Shown: positions 1 to 12,320, numbered from the stretch's first letter. The stretch is DNA of 64,000 bases from Alopecurus myosuroides (GCA_028641055.1 CM054059.1:107148263-107212262), one strand, 5' to 3'. The notes: generated by a model not told the origin, from the sequence alone. Made by a program: numbers and translations.

Positions 1-204
1 ATAGCAAAAACCACGGACCAGTCCGTGATGCCCCTCATAAAGAAGAACGCCCCATAGCTCGAGTTCAGTGCAAACAGTGAAACCCGGAAACATCAAGTGC
101 ACCCGACGGAGCCCGCGAAGACGGCGATGGTCTCCACCACCCTCTCGCCGGCATAGGAAAGCGCGCTCGTCGAACTCCTCCGTGGGTACTGGGAAATTTT
201 CGCC

Positions 205-1549
205 TTGCAGCCTTCAGATATGCCAGGGATTCCCAGAGAGTTCGCCGAGCACTCACTTGAAGTCTACAAAGATGCCAAGCCCATCAAGCAAACCACCCTA
301 CGGTTCTCAGAAAACACTTGGAGAAGAAGTAAACAGACTACTCGCTGCAAAATTCATCAGAGAAATAAAGATATCCACTTGGTTAGCAAATCCGATGCTG
401 GTCCCGAAGAAAAATACTGACATCCTTCGCATGTGCATCGACTACACGTCGCTGAACAAACACTGCCCCAAGGATAAATTTCTCCTCCCACGAATCGACC
501 AGGCTGACATCCTTCGCAGGTTGCCAACGCCTCTCCTTCCTCGATGCCTACTCGGGATATAACCAGATCAGGATGCATGAAGAAGCAAGACGAGGAAAAG
601 AAAACATTCATCACACCTCACGGTGTGTACTGCTATACGAACAAGCCATTTGGGCTAAAAAAACGCAGGCGCAACATATCAACGCTGCATGCCAAAATGC
701 CTCGCCAAGCTCATTGGCAAGACCGTGCAAGTGTACGTTGACGACATCGTCATCAAGACTCGAGTAGAGGATACGCTCCTCGAGGATATCAGAGAAACAT
801 TCGACGCTCTGAACGTATACAGGATCAAGCTCAACCCAACCAAATGTGTCTCCGGCGTCCCCGCAAGACAACTTCTCGGGTATCTGGTGTCCGCTCGAGG
901 GATCGAAGCCAACCCAGAGAAAATCCAAGCAATCTTAACAATGAAAGAGCCAACCAATCTTCGCGGTGTGCAGCAGCTCGGAGGGCGATTAACTGCCCTG
1001 AGCAGATTCATTGCAAGATTAGGCGAGCAAGCATTGCCCTTCTACAAGCTGCTAAAGAAGACAGATAAGTTCGAGTGGACAACCGAAGCAAAAAATGCAT
1101 TTGCAGACCTAAAGCGAGCACTACAGAGTAGGCATGTTCTGGCAACGCCACAGGAACGGGAGCCACTGTACTTATACCTAGCCGCAACAAATCAATTCAT
1201 CAGTACAGAAATCATGGCCGAGTGGCCCGAGGATGGCAAGGCGTATGGAGTCCAGCGGCCAATCTATTACATCAGCGAGGTGCTTTTGCCGTGCAAACAA
1301 CGATACCCCCACTACCAGAAGCTCGCAGATGGGGTTGTCCTCACGGCTCGAAAGCTCAAGCATTACTTCCAGGAACATACCGTCACGGTGCTAAATGACG
1401 CATCACTCGGTACCATCATGAACAACCCTATGGCATCCGGAAGAATCGCAAAATGGAGCACCGAGCTAGGCGCCTGGGATATCATCTATGCAGGACGCAA
1501 TTCTGTGAAATCACAGGTACTCGTAGAATTTTTAAGCGAGTGGACATAA
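205..1549 (+). pseudogene. Tat pol: reverse transcriptase and first RNase H, frame-broken
   Basis: This is the polymerase part of the Tat polyprotein, which copies element RNA into DNA in cytoplasmic particles. The N-terminal RT motifs are read in pieces from about 205 to 660 in shifting frames (breaks near 310, 510 and 590-670). From 689 one frame stays open to the stop at 1549. The catalytic YVDD lies at 734-745. The open part continues through the thumb/connection region into an RNase H-like domain (about 1080-1549) ending at a stop just before the second RNase H. Several frame changes before YVDD make this copy non-functional. The family is clear; exact indel positions were read by eye. 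Confidence 0.85.
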
Positions 1550-2319
1550 ATGCAAACACCAGGTCCACCAGAATACACGAGTAACTGGAGCATGTACTTC
1601 GACGGGTCCAAAAGGAACGAAGGAGCTGGAGCCGGGATCGTCCTAATATCCCCCAAAGGAGACAAATTGCAGTACGTCCTGAGATTGGATTTTCCCCCGA
1701 CGATCTATCATCCAACAACGACGCAGAGTACGAGGCCCTACTCCATGGCATGAAAATGACGATTGCATGCGGAGCCACTCGATTGATGATATATGGAGAT
1801 TCCAACCTCATCGTACAACAGACTATGAAGGAATGTGACGCTATCGCGGAAAATATGATTGCCTATCGTGATATGTACAATCTACTCGAAGGAAGTTTCA
1901 AAGGGTGTGAGCTGAAACACATTGCAAGGTCCAGCAAGGAAGAAGCAGATAAGCTGGCAAACATGGGGTCCACAAACACACCCATACTGCCAGGAATATA
2001 TTTCGATAGGATGATCAAGCGTTCAGTAAAAGTCAAGAAGACTGCAGGAGCACCGGCAGCATTGGAGACAGACATCAACCCGCAAATTGCTATCATCGAG
2101 CTCTGCCACAATATTTCAAGACAAGTTTTTCTGGCCGAGCTAGTCTGGACGCAGAATTACCTCGACTACTTGTCCAACAATCAGCTCCCAGCAGGCATTT
2201 GCGAGGCTCGAAAAATAGTACGACGCAGCAAAACTTTTTGGGTACTCAATGGAGAATTATACAAACAGAGCATCTCAGGAATATTGCAGAGGTGCATAGC
2301 ACCCGAGGATGGGAAATAA
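1550..2319 (+). pseudogene. Tat pol: second (dual) RNase H and linker to integrase
   Basis: A second RNase H fold follows the first. YFDGS carrying the first catalytic Asp is near 1592-1606. After a frame shift around 1700-1750, the acidic AEYEALLHG helix and GDSNLIVQQ (Asp codon near 1797) follow. The frame then runs to a stop at 2319 through the linker that precedes the integrase zinc finger. In plant Tat elements this extra domain is thought to be an acquired archaeal/plant-type RNase H, with the upstream one degenerate; that origin is established knowledge, not visible here. The frame shift inside the domain marks a pseudogene. Confidence 0.78.
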
Positions 2320-5300
2320 TTTCTGCGAGACATACACCAGGGAGATTGTGGACACCACGCCGGTTGGAAGGCAATCGTGGGAAAGGCTTTTCGAGCAGGA
2401 TTCTAGTGGCTCATAGCGGCCAGAGATGCAAAGGATCTAGTTGACACGTGCAACGCTTGCCAACGATTCGCATCCAAACCACACGCCCCTGCCACTGAAC
2501 TACACATGATCCCAATCGCCTGGCCCTTCGCACAATGGGGGCTAGACATGGTGGGGCCACTGCGCAAGTCGACACCCGGAGGATATACGCACTTGCTCGT
2601 AGCAGTCGACAAATTCACGAAGTGGATCGAGGCTATGCCAGTCACCTCCACCAGCGCCCAATGCGTCGTGAAATTCCTCAACTCCATTGTGTGCAGGTTT
2701 GGCATACCGCACAACATCATCACCGACAACGGCAACAACTTCATAGCAAAGGAAACACAGGAAGTCTGCGAACAGAAAGGAATCACCTTCAGCTTCGCCT
2801 CAGTGGCTCACCCGCAAACTAATGGTCAAGTTGAGCGATCCAACAGATTAGTCTCAGCTGGTCTCAAGAAGCGGCTACTCGATCGCCTAAACCCAGCAGT
2901 AGGGCACTGGGCAGAGGAGTTACCATCAGTACTATGGAGCCTTCGTACAACGCCAAATCGGTCAACAAACTATACGCCATTTTTCATGGTCTACGGAGCC
3001 GAGGCCGTCCTACCTGCAGATGTCAAATTCAGCGCACCACGAGTCGTCGCCTACAACGAAGAAACCTCGAACGGAGCACTCGCAGAATACATCGACGCAC
3101 TCGATGAAATTCGCGACATTGTGGTAGGCGACCTGGTGTTGTGGCTCAAGCAAAAGGAAGGGCACAAGCTCAAGCCGCCATGGGAAGGACCCTTCATCAT
3201 ACACTAAGTTATCCCAGGTGGCGCATTGTAACATCCCAAATTTTGCTTCCAAAGGGTTGTGGTGTTGTGTTCATATCATACATGCATGAAAACAAAAATT
3301 TAAACCATGTTTGAACCAATTTAAATTGTGAATTTCAATGGTTTGAGAAAATCTCACAAATAATACTTATTTTGGTTCCCAAAATCTTGTGCTGAAAAAT
3401 AACTCAATTTCACCAAACAAAAATATGGTGTTGTTGGAAATTTCATGAGCTTTCCAAATATTATTTTTTTGCCAAATTTTTTGTTTGCAAAAAGGTCCCA
3501 AAACTTCTGTTTCTGTTCTGTTTTAATGGAAAAGGACCTCTTTGTGTTTCCCAAAACTTTCCAGGGGTTTTGTGAAAATTGGTCTTCTTCAACCTTGGAC
3601 AGTAGGTGCACCTGCGTGTCCTCCTCCCCGACGTCGGTTGCCACCTCCTCCTCCTTCTCCCGACGCATATAGACGTGAGGAGGCGTCCAAGACGAGATCA
3701 ACTTTACATAACCCTCCTCTCCCTCGAGCTCCCTCTTCCTCTCTGCCACGAAAGAACAGAACCCTAACCTGTTGTTGCCTCCGGCCACCGCAGGAATCTC
3801 CGTCGACTCCATCAGCCCCGCAGCAAACCGAGCCCACCTTTGGCATCCTCATCCTTCCCTCTACCTCCTCCCCAAGTGAATCGGGCCGAGAAGCCCCGAG
3901 TCGCCGCCGCCGTGCGCATCTTCCCGAGCTCCGGCCGCCGGTGGTCGAGCTCGATGCGGCCGCCTCCGACCGCCCCTGCCCCCTCCAACCATTCCAAGAG
4001 CTCCAGAGCGCTGTGGTGAGGCTCCCCATCCCCTCCAATCCCTCCCTCCCCCTCTGAATCGCCTCGCCATCTCCCGACACAGCTCCCTCCGCCGCCGCGG
4101 TTCCTCGCCGCCGGTGAGCTTTCCGGCGACCATTTGGTCCGCCGCCGGCACACCTAGGTTCCCCTCCACCTCCTCTGGCTCATGGTGTGGTTTAATTTAT
4201 GAATTACACACGTTTTCCTTCGATTTTGATGTTACCTGTGAAGAACAGAGCAATGTGATGTCACAGTGACATCACAGTGATGTCATATCTCCTCTGTTTA
4301 ATAATTCCAGAAAAATGGTTTATTTTGTAAATTCAATAACTATTAAAATATTTACGAGAAAAATAAAATGAAAGTATGGTTTTGATCAGAAAAATGTAAG
4401 CTATCCAAATATGTAACTTTCGTACATGTTTGACAACCTTTATTTTTGGACATTATTTAATATTGTTTAATCATTTAAAATGGAGAAAATAAGTTTTTAT
4501 TCACTAAAATTAGAAAATTAAAAATTATATACCAAAATTCTCAAAATGATAAATGCAACCTGTTTATGATATTTTCAAACCCATGTGAGCAACTAAAACT
4601 GTACTCATTTTCATAATCGTCCGAATTGCCCTCCGGGGTCTATTTCGTGCCGATTTCAGCAAAATTGCTTATCTGTCATACGAACTCTAGCAACACAACG
4701 AACATGTTTACGGATTTATTCCAATGCATTAACTTGCTCATGCATACATATTGTGAATTGCATCGATGCCATGTTTGATTGTTGTTCTTCTTTTCGGTGT
4801 TGTTTCCCCCTCGGTAGAATGCGACTCCGAAGTGAAGGCCGACAACTCCAATGGCGAATACTTGATCTTAACCGACAAGTCAAGCACTTATTCTTGAAGC
4901 CTTTATCTGGTTTTCTTATAAACAAGGAAAGAATAACCTCTTATCTGCTCATATATGGTTTAAAAGTGTTTTCAATCTCGTATGTTGCATGCGGTTCAAA
5001 GTATTTATGGTCTTAGATAGAGTTCTCCTATACTTGCTGCATCGCCTAAATATCCTGATCCACTGCTCCTAGCAGCTATAGGCTTGTTTGTGCGCGCCTC
5101 GTTAAAGCCTGTGAGTCTTGCTTAGCCATGCCTAGTGGTGATCTGATTCATCTAGTTGATGAATCTGGTCAACGCGTGAATCTACTTTGTCAGGTTGTTG
5201 TGGTTTGATTTATCTTTGATAACTTGACTAAATAATGGCATGGAAGTGAGGCCACAATGGGTTGTGGCGTTTTGTCCTGTTCATGCCCCTAGGAGCGAGT

Positions 5301-6841
5301 TCTCGCCTTCGAAGGCAAGACTGAGCGTGCAACCACACGCGGGGCCTAACAGATCGCGCTCGACCAACTAAATTGTTTGGCCACGTCCATGAGTCACGTA
5401 GTTTGATCTTTCCATCTGCGTGTGAGTCAGAAAACGATTTGTAGAAGACTTAGGGCGTGACCGGTACAAGTGATGGACGTACACGGATCTTGATCCCGAC
5501 TCACAGAACAGGTGCCGTCAGGAGGTGGCCAACTCCCTGTTGACGGGGTGGCCCTGTTTGGGTTGACTCATGGATAGGGTCGAGCAAGGTAAAGGTCGTG
5601 GCCAGCCACCCTCTGCCGCGCTCCATGGACGAGCGTACATGTGGCGTTAAGAGTCGGATGGTACGTGTGGGTAAAGTGTACCCCCTGCAGGGATAGATCT
5701 CCTCGAGAAGCCGTGTCCACGGTTACGGACGACTTGGGAACGGATTCTGTGATCATAGATAACTCTAACGGAATGACTAAAACTTGTTAAACAATGAATG
5801 AAGGGTGCCTCCCCGGAGATGCCGGGAGGGGTGATCCTTGTAGCATGAGATAGTGTGGGAATGAGAAGGACTTGGTGGAATACAAGAAGATGATGATATC
5901 GGTAGTTGAGTAGTTTTCTCATCTGTTTTCAAAATACTCTAGAGACGTGCTATTCCTTCCTCAACTTGGAAAACAAAGATGGCTTTATGCAAAATAACCT
6001 TCATAACTCTTTCTAAATGAAGCAGATATATAATAGGTTAAATAAGTCTTGTTGAGTATCTCCCGTACTCATGTTTGCTTCAACTTGGTTCAGGTGGTGT
6101 TTCGACGTGGACTTCGACGAGTAGTTTGGGGTTCCCAGGTAGCAGCCTGGAATCTATGGGCTGGGACGTCGCCTTATGTTGTGGCCTCTTAGGCCTTTTT
6201 GGTTCTTGTTGATTAGCAACATAATTTGCCTTCCGTTGTCTGACGTAATGTTGGGTCGTGTGACCTCTGCTTGTAAGAGATACTCTAGTAACACTTGTTT
6301 AATACAACTTCCATGTCTAGAGTGCTGCTTTGATCGGTTGTTGGTTTCGAGCCCGTTGTTATACAGTTTTGGCTATGCCTGCATAGTTGTCGTAGTCGAG
6401 GGGTTGTGGAGCCGATGATCCATGTCCGAGCCCGCCTGCCGATGTGATTCGGCCTGGGGCGAGGTAACCCCAGTAACCCTCGATTGTTGTTGCAATTTCT
6501 GGACACATAGAAGCTCTGTATAACTTTGGTCCCGTTCCTTCAGTTTCATCCGACTCGTGGACGCTTGGGTATGCATAATTGGTTATGACTAGCATGGATA
6601 CAAGGAGTAGTAAACCGGGGATCCGGACTGCGTGCCGATGAATCCGGTCTGCCTGCCGTTGTTTGTTGCGGCCGGGGCTAGTAACCCTGAAGCCCTTGTG
6701 AGTCCATGGCTAGGAGCGCATAACAGTATGTATATCTCTGGGTCCGGGGTCCGACACGCATATCGATTGAAGAACCCCGAGACCGGTGGCATCTACTCTA
6801 ATCCATGGAATGTTGCGCATGTCCGCAAGTTCTATCCTTAG
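2320..6841 (+). pseudogene. Tat integrase, split by a solo LTR
   Basis: The integrase inserts the cDNA into the chromosome. An HHCC-type zinc finger lies at about 2329-2465 and holds a stop (TAG, 2404-2406). The core has Asp at 2545-2547, Asp at 2725-2727 and Glu at 2833-2835, giving D-60-D-35-E spacing. The GPF/Y-type tail with WEGPF is at about 3181-3195. About 25-30 residues seem to be missing in frame near 3105-3130, where the family has a basic linker before VGDLV. The last codons are cut by the LTR at 3227-6756. Past the duplicated CGCAT the same frame continues from 6762 through WNVAHVRKFYP to the stop at 6839-6841. Confidence 0.85.
3227..6756 (+). mobile_element. Solo LTR, 3530 bp, TGT...ACA, TSD CGCAT
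   Basis: It starts TGTAACATCCCAAATTTTG and ends GGGGTCCGACA. CGCAT is duplicated at 3222-3226 and 6757-6761. There is no internal domain, PBS or second LTR, so this is a solo LTR left by LTR-LTR recombination. A GC-rich block at about 3590-4170, with CT-rich leader-like sequence and GAACCCTAACC, probably holds the promoter and transcription start. The rest is AT-rich. Several ORFs of 100-170 codons on both strands in the GC block have no domain and are compositional. Its ends resemble those of the elements at 14893 and 43785, which suggests related gypsy families, possibly Tekay/Del-type; I cannot name the family. Confidence 0.88.
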
Positions 6842-7157
6842 GACTATTCTATTCGCAAAAATAAGGCTATACTAGCCATCTTGTAGCTCTAGGAAAATAC
6901 ATGGCATCTTAGCCATATCAATAAAAGCACATGGTTTTCAACCATACCTATTCGCATTTCTTCATTTACATGCTAAAAACAGGTATACACCCCAAACGCA
7001 CGGGGCTACGCCTAACTAAGCATTACAAGAAAACTTCCAAATACAAAGGTATAAACAAGGTTCACACCTTATACAACACCTTATAAAATCTCGAGTGAAC
7101 TATACAGGGTAACATGATATCTACATCCTACGATTACACCTAATGAAAAGCAGTCCT
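6842..7157. other. Spacer between pol stop and antisense gene
   Basis: About 315 bases of AT-rich sequence lie between the Tat pol stop and the end of the antisense gene. I see no ORF, LTR end or tRNA-like fold. Two convergent transcripts, pol from the left and the antisense gene from the right, would end here. CAATAAAAG at 6920-6928 could serve as a poly(A) signal for the + strand; this is an inference from sequence alone. Confidence 0.45.
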
Positions 7158-10100
7158 CTAAGCCAGCATCTGGTCAACCTCTTCATATGTCAGTCGAATG
7201 ATCTCCTCCACCGCAGGTTGCACGACTGCATAATGAGGAGTCAAATCGATTGGGGCATTGGGGAGCCTAGCCACAGAGTTAAATTTAACCTCAGGATGCC
7301 ACAATCGAACAAAGGCAAGCGCTACTTGGGCACCGCAGATAAGCTGCTGACGAACACACTCACGAACTTCACCAACTCAGCCAAAAGTTCTTAGCAGATC
7401 GCTCAACCTTTCTGGAACGATACTTAGCGGATAGAATGTTCGGTGCACAGAAGACAAAGCTTCACGAAAGGATTCAACAAGCATCTTCGCTTGGCCAGCC
7501 CGGTACTTCAAGGTCACCAAAACAAAGCCACGGCTGCAATCGGACCAGAAGTTGTTCGCATGCGGCTTCGAGCTACCTGCTTCATGGACAATATGGTTGT
7601 CCACCCAATGAGTTTCACAAGGACCGTCAGGCTCAACAACTTCAAAAAACAGCGCAAAGGGTTAAGAGTGAAAATGAAGAAGAACAACAAAGTGCTAGGA
7701 GCCTCGCAGGCTTACAAAGCATGTCTTTTGCAACAACTGCTAGTTCTCCCATCACGAACTGTTCTCGCTCAGCCGCAAAGTTTTGCTTCGACTTAGCCAC
7801 ATCAGCCACTCCACGCAAAGCTTCCAGTTTGCGCTCGCCATCTGCGATACGATCACGGAGCAAGGCAAACGTGCTAACAACAGCGACAAGGGGATTCACG
7901 CGTGCAGCAGATCCACTCGAAGATTCTGCGCTAGAACCCACAACCTGGAAGGAAATAAAACATGTTCAGATACACTTCAAGACCCCACTCGAGAAATATA
8001 CCACCTAGTTAACAGGTGCTCGGGGGTTACTCCCATCGAGAGCTCGTAACGCTTTAATCGCAACAATCAGGCATTTTTAGACATCAAAGAGCACTTTGAT
8101 TAAAAAACAGAATATGGGAATACGGCCCAAGGTTCATTACATCGAAAAGGGCAAAGTGAAAGCAAACTATCTTATGGAACTGCAGAGGTACTCCCACTCG
8201 CAGTAGGGTGCCCCTTGCGACTAGCACGGGCAAGAAATTCAGATAGCTTCTTGGCAAGGGCTTCATCCGGATCGCCAAAAGGACGAAGCGCTACCTTTCT
8301 GCCTGTGGAGGCGTCATAAGGGAGGCTCGAGTACGCCTTCTCCAAGCATTCGACTCCGTCTGCCAACGCGAACTGGATGGCAGTCTTTGCTCCGCATTCA
8401 TACTGGGCAACCGAGTAAGCCTGAAGAAGATCATCCTCCAGGAAAACTTTCAGAAGACCATCCAGCATGGGCGAAACCGCGGCGTCCACCAGAAGACGCT
8501 CGTGGAATTGCATCAGCACTCGAATGGCTTCGCCAACGAGGGAGCAAATCCCACTCGCGTGTTTCTGGAGTTGGGAGCAGGAGTCCGTCAAAGCATCCAA
8601 TCGCCGAACCCCCAGGTAGCTCTAGTGCAACACCAAGGATATATACAAAAGGACACCGAAACTCCCGAGATAGCCAATTAAAATTGAGCTGCAGCAGAAT
8701 TAAAAAAATGCAACTCACCCGCGTATTGCTGAGCCAGAGGACGGATGATGCCAACAAGATCGTTATCATGTTTAGCACCAGCATCTTCCACCTGCTTCAG
8801 CGCCTCCTGGGCCTCAGCGAGCTTCCCCTCAAAGTCACTCGAATGCTTTCGAGTGGACTCCAACTCCTTTCGGGTGGAATCCAACTCGGCCTCAAGGGTT
8901 TTCACCCGAGTGACAGCTTCAGCTTTCTCGTCTTTCAGGAGATCGACTTGAGTTGCAGAGCAATGGATTCAGCCTAAACAAAACTTATATGATCAAAAGA
9001 AACAGCAATGGAGCGGATTAACTTACCTTGGAGAGCTTGGCCATCCTCAACAAGTCGATCACGATCCAGTCGAAGGGCGGCGCAATCTGCCTCAGCCGAA
9101 AGCACGAGGCGATCGATGGCGGCAAGAGAATCAAGAAGAGACTGTAAAGGCACAAAACGAAGTTCAAGTTAAAGAAAAACTCTTGCGCCTATTCACGACT
9201 GTACACAATCGAGTATAGCCTCGGGCGCTACTCCCATCGGGAGCACTGTCGTGCACCCGATAAAGATCAAGGAAAGAAAAAAGCATAAATTTGAGTCCGT
9301 GGCTAACCGCAAGCAATTAACCACGGACTCGGGGGCTACTCCCATCGGGAGCACTGACGTGCACCCGATAAAAAACACAAACGGACAAGGAAGAAGATGC
9401 GGAATGAGTGACAAAACTTACCTGGCCCTGGGCGGTACCCACAGGATCCGCCGAGCTACCCGAAACTTCTTTGCTCACCGAAGCCCCACCCGCAAAGCCA
9501 GGCAACCTGTAATCTGAAGCCGCAGCTGCCGGTGCTGGGCTCGAAGACTTCTGGGTGGCCTTAGCAACGGGAGTTTCAGCCACAACCGCTTCTTTTCTCT
9601 TCACTGAAGGAATAGAAGAAGAAAACTGGCCAGGGCTGATGAATTGAAGCCTGTCATGGAAGAACAACAACATAAGGAAAAGCGAGAAAAAATATTTCGA
9701 CTATAGGATGATAGGAAAGAAAGAACTCACTCATCGTCGTCGTCGTCATGCAGCATATCCGCGTTACATGCGGTGGAGACCTTCGACTTGGGGGCTAGAG
9801 GAGGAAGTACGTTCAGAGGAATCACAATGAGAGGCTCGGCCAACTTTTCAGATCCTCCACCCAAAGAATTATCTTTGGAGGTGGCTTCATCGTCCCCCGC
9901 CCTGCGGCGCTTGCGGTGGTGGAGGTCACTACCCGAATCTTCCATGTCATCTGAAGAACCGTGCTCGGAACTCGAGTCGGCCTCGGCGACACTGGTGTCA
10001 AGGGGAGCCTCGAGGTTGCTCGCGAGCAAGTACGAAGCATCATTAGCAGAAACTGGCGGATAACATGTAGCTATTTCCAAGTTCTACAAGAGAACAAGAA

Positions 10101-11150
10101 GGAGAAAAGAGAAAACTCAGTCGACAAACTCTCGAATGACAAAAATGTTAAAGCAGAGAAGAGAAGAAAACTTACGTCGGCTGGACGAGGCCTCGAAGCT
10201 TCGAATGCTTCAAGAGAGCAAGCATGAAACTTCTCGCCTACCTTTAGCTTGGTGATAGCCGCAATTTTCTTCTCGAATTCGGCATTCGAGAGAATATCTT
10301 GGCACACACGGCTAGGGTCTTCAGGGCCCTGGTACTCCCACATAGTTGAGGGACTCTCTTGAAGAAGATGGATCCTACGCATGAGGAAAACGCTCGCCAG
10401 ATGAAGACCATTCAGCCCGACTCCTGTCGTCTGGTCGCGAAGAGCTGCCACCTTCGCGAGTAACGGAGTGACGATGCGGTTTTCTTCGACTGAGAGCTTG
10501 TGCATCCAAGACTTCCGACGCTTCAAAACAGCGAACGGGTGGAACTCATGGGCTCCACCTGCACTGTTGTCAGCGACATAAAACCACTTCCTCCGCCATC
10601 TATGTGCGGAGTCGATGAAGTGCAACTCCAGGTAGGAATTGTCAGTCTTCGCCCGAATTCTGAAGCCGCCGGTGCGCAACGTCTCTCCGAGCTGGCCTTC
10701 CACCCGCGACTTCTCGCGGAAGACCCGCACTTTGAATAAGGCCTTCCAAAGGCCCCAGTGCGGGTGAATGCCCAAGAAGCACTCGCAAAGTATGATGAAG
10801 CACGAGCTGTGCTGCACCACATTTGAAGGCAAATAATAGAGTTGTATTCCATACACATACAGCAAACCAAGGAGGAAAGGATGGAGGGGGAGTGGGAGCC
10901 CGCGCGAGACGTGATCCGCAAAGATCACGCGCTCGTTCGCGTGAGGGTTTGGTACCTCCTCCTTCTTGCCGAGGCGAACTCGCTTGTCGCCATCAGGGGG
11001 CAGCAGCCCCTCCCTCTGCATCTCCTTGATGCTCTTGTTGGTGGTTTTGGCAGAGTGCCAGTCGCCCGTCCTCGAGGCGGGTTGCACGGGAGCATCTTCG
11101 GGCGCCTTCGACGATGAAACAGCGGCGCTGCGTTTTCTTCCTCCCGCCAT
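7158..11150 (-). pseudogene. Spliced antisense gene of the Tat element (Transposase_28, 'putative gypsy type transposon' domain)
   Basis: Read on the minus strand from ATG 11148-11150. Exon 1 (11150-10176) has 325 codons with no stop. It holds the grass 'putative gypsy type transposon' domain: PLHPFLLGLLYVYG, then HPHWGLWKALF, then WRRKWFYV. It ends at a clean GTAAG donor. Further exons fit GT-AG rules and keep frame: 10083-9731 (acidic stretch, basic HHRKRRRA), 9650-9422 (Ser/Ala-rich), 9141-9027 and about 8973-8719 (heptad-like coiled coil), about 8621-8172, 7944-7716 and about 7648-7158. A TGA at 8969-8971 if the first acceptor is used, a phase mismatch into the 8621 exon, the stop at 8172 and a TGA at about 7382 suggest decay. 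The protein's function is unknown. Confidence 0.72.
9221..9371 (-). repeat. Intronic direct repeat containing CTCCCATCGGGAG
   Basis: Two copies of about 43 bp, at 9221-9264 and 9329-9371, differ at two or three positions and lie 108 bp apart. Both are in the predicted intron between exons 9650-9422 and 9141-9027 of the antisense gene. Each contains the short inverted repeat CTCCC-ATC-GGGAG after a TCGGGGGCTA-type block. A shorter, diverged copy is at about 8017-8042 in another intron. The TCGGGGGCTAC part resembles the polypurine tract before the element's 3' LTR (12311-12320). Confidence 0.7.
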
Positions 11151-11235
11151 GAGAGCTTGTGGGTGTTTGCAGAGGAAGATATGTGCGCCAGGAAGAAGAA
11201 AATGAGAAAGCAAATGACCGGGAAGTTTTCACTTT

Positions 11236-11262
11236 CTGCCTAAGGGCAGATATATATATACA
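11236..11262 (-). promoter_or_regulatory. Likely core promoter of the antisense gene
   Basis: An uninterrupted TATATATATA run at 11251-11260 lies about 100 bases upstream (minus strand) of the ATG at 11150, a normal TATA-to-ATG distance in plants. Just beyond it is a perfect short inverted repeat, CTGCC-TAAG-GGCAG (11236-11249). The position fits a dedicated promoter inside the retrotransposon. No transcript evidence is available. Confidence 0.5.
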
Positions 11263-12308
11263 TACAAGACGAAGCAATCTGGACCGCCCATCGAGCAACG
11301 CGGCACCCATTGAGGCCGCCATGCGTGAAGCGGAAACGAGGCGGCGGTGAAAGTTGTTTCGTGCCACGATCTTAATAGCAGATCGTGCACATTTACTGCG
11401 CGTGGATCACGGAAAAACCGGAAACGACGCCTTGTTTCCGGTCAAAAGCTGACAGGGTGGGCCAACGTGCCCTGTTTTCACTTCGTCACGTCCTATCGGG
11501 AGAAGTCAGAGCGAACAAAGTGCGCGATGACGTCATTGTATATCTCAGACGTGAAATTTACTTTGTATGGGCACATCAAGACGAGAAAACTCTTTCGCAT
11601 AAAATCCCCAAAACACGAAATCTTCTTTCGTATGGGCACAACGAAGTTTCGAGACACGAAGACTCTTTCATATGGATAGAGAACCACAAAAACAACAAAG
11701 GAGATTTTCTCACTCGAAATAATCTCGAAACAAAACCCGCGAGTGCGCAGTTCCTGCCACTCGGTCACACGATGTATGCGCATCCCTCCCTGGATCGTGC
11801 AGCCGACTAGGCACATCCGGATGCCGTATTATTTCGAATACGAAGGTAAGACCCGAAAGATCTCTCTTGCGGGCCTGGAATCGCACTCAAGCTGCGTCCT
11901 CCGGTAAATTTCCGTGTCAGCAACACGAAGAAAAATCCTAGCGGACACGCAGGGTACCCCTATAGGTTAAGTTCGACTCGATAAGACCTCCACGGCCCAG
12001 TCGCAATGATCACCTCATCGGATTCGAGTCGGAGGTCTCGAATCTGTGTAGGCCAGAACTGTTTTTTCCCTACATGCAATTAATTGGCCCTGAGCTTTCG
12101 GGAGAGCCAAGCACCTAAGCCATATCCTTCTGCAAAAACAGCCAAAAATACAGGCACTTTCATCGCTCGATGCTCGAGCACAAAGAAAAATCATCACACA
12201 TAGGGTAAAACGCCCGCCAAAGACAAGTGGTTGAAACAACTAGTCGAGGAACATTCAAGGACAAGATTCTGAGCGTCTACCCGCCATAGTTCTCAAGTCG
12301 AGTAAACA
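11263..12308. other. Non-coding region upstream of the antisense gene, before the 3' LTR
   Basis: About 1 kb with no convincing coding sequence. It holds short direct repeats: GTATGGGCACA occurs near 11564 and 11630, and CTTTCG/CACGAA-type words recur from 11570 to 11690. These could be upstream elements of the antisense gene or part of the conserved 3' untranslated region of the element. ORFs of about 100-140 codons on both strands here show no domain. Confidence 0.45.
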
Positions 12309-12320
12309 CTCAGGGGCTAC
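12309..12320 (+). promoter_or_regulatory. Polypurine tract before the Tat 3' LTR
   Basis: CTCAGGGGCTAC ends directly at the TGACGAAGGG start of the LTR. A G-rich tract of this kind primes plus-strand cDNA synthesis, and CTCGGGGGCTAC-type tracts are usual just before LTRs of this lineage in grasses. Confidence 0.7.

Noticed and set aside
3542..4169. Several overlapping ORFs of 100-171 codons on both strands
   Set aside because: They fall in the GC-rich leader block of a solo LTR and are Pro/Ser/Arg-rich on one strand and Gly-rich on the other, as expected by chance in GC-rich DNA.
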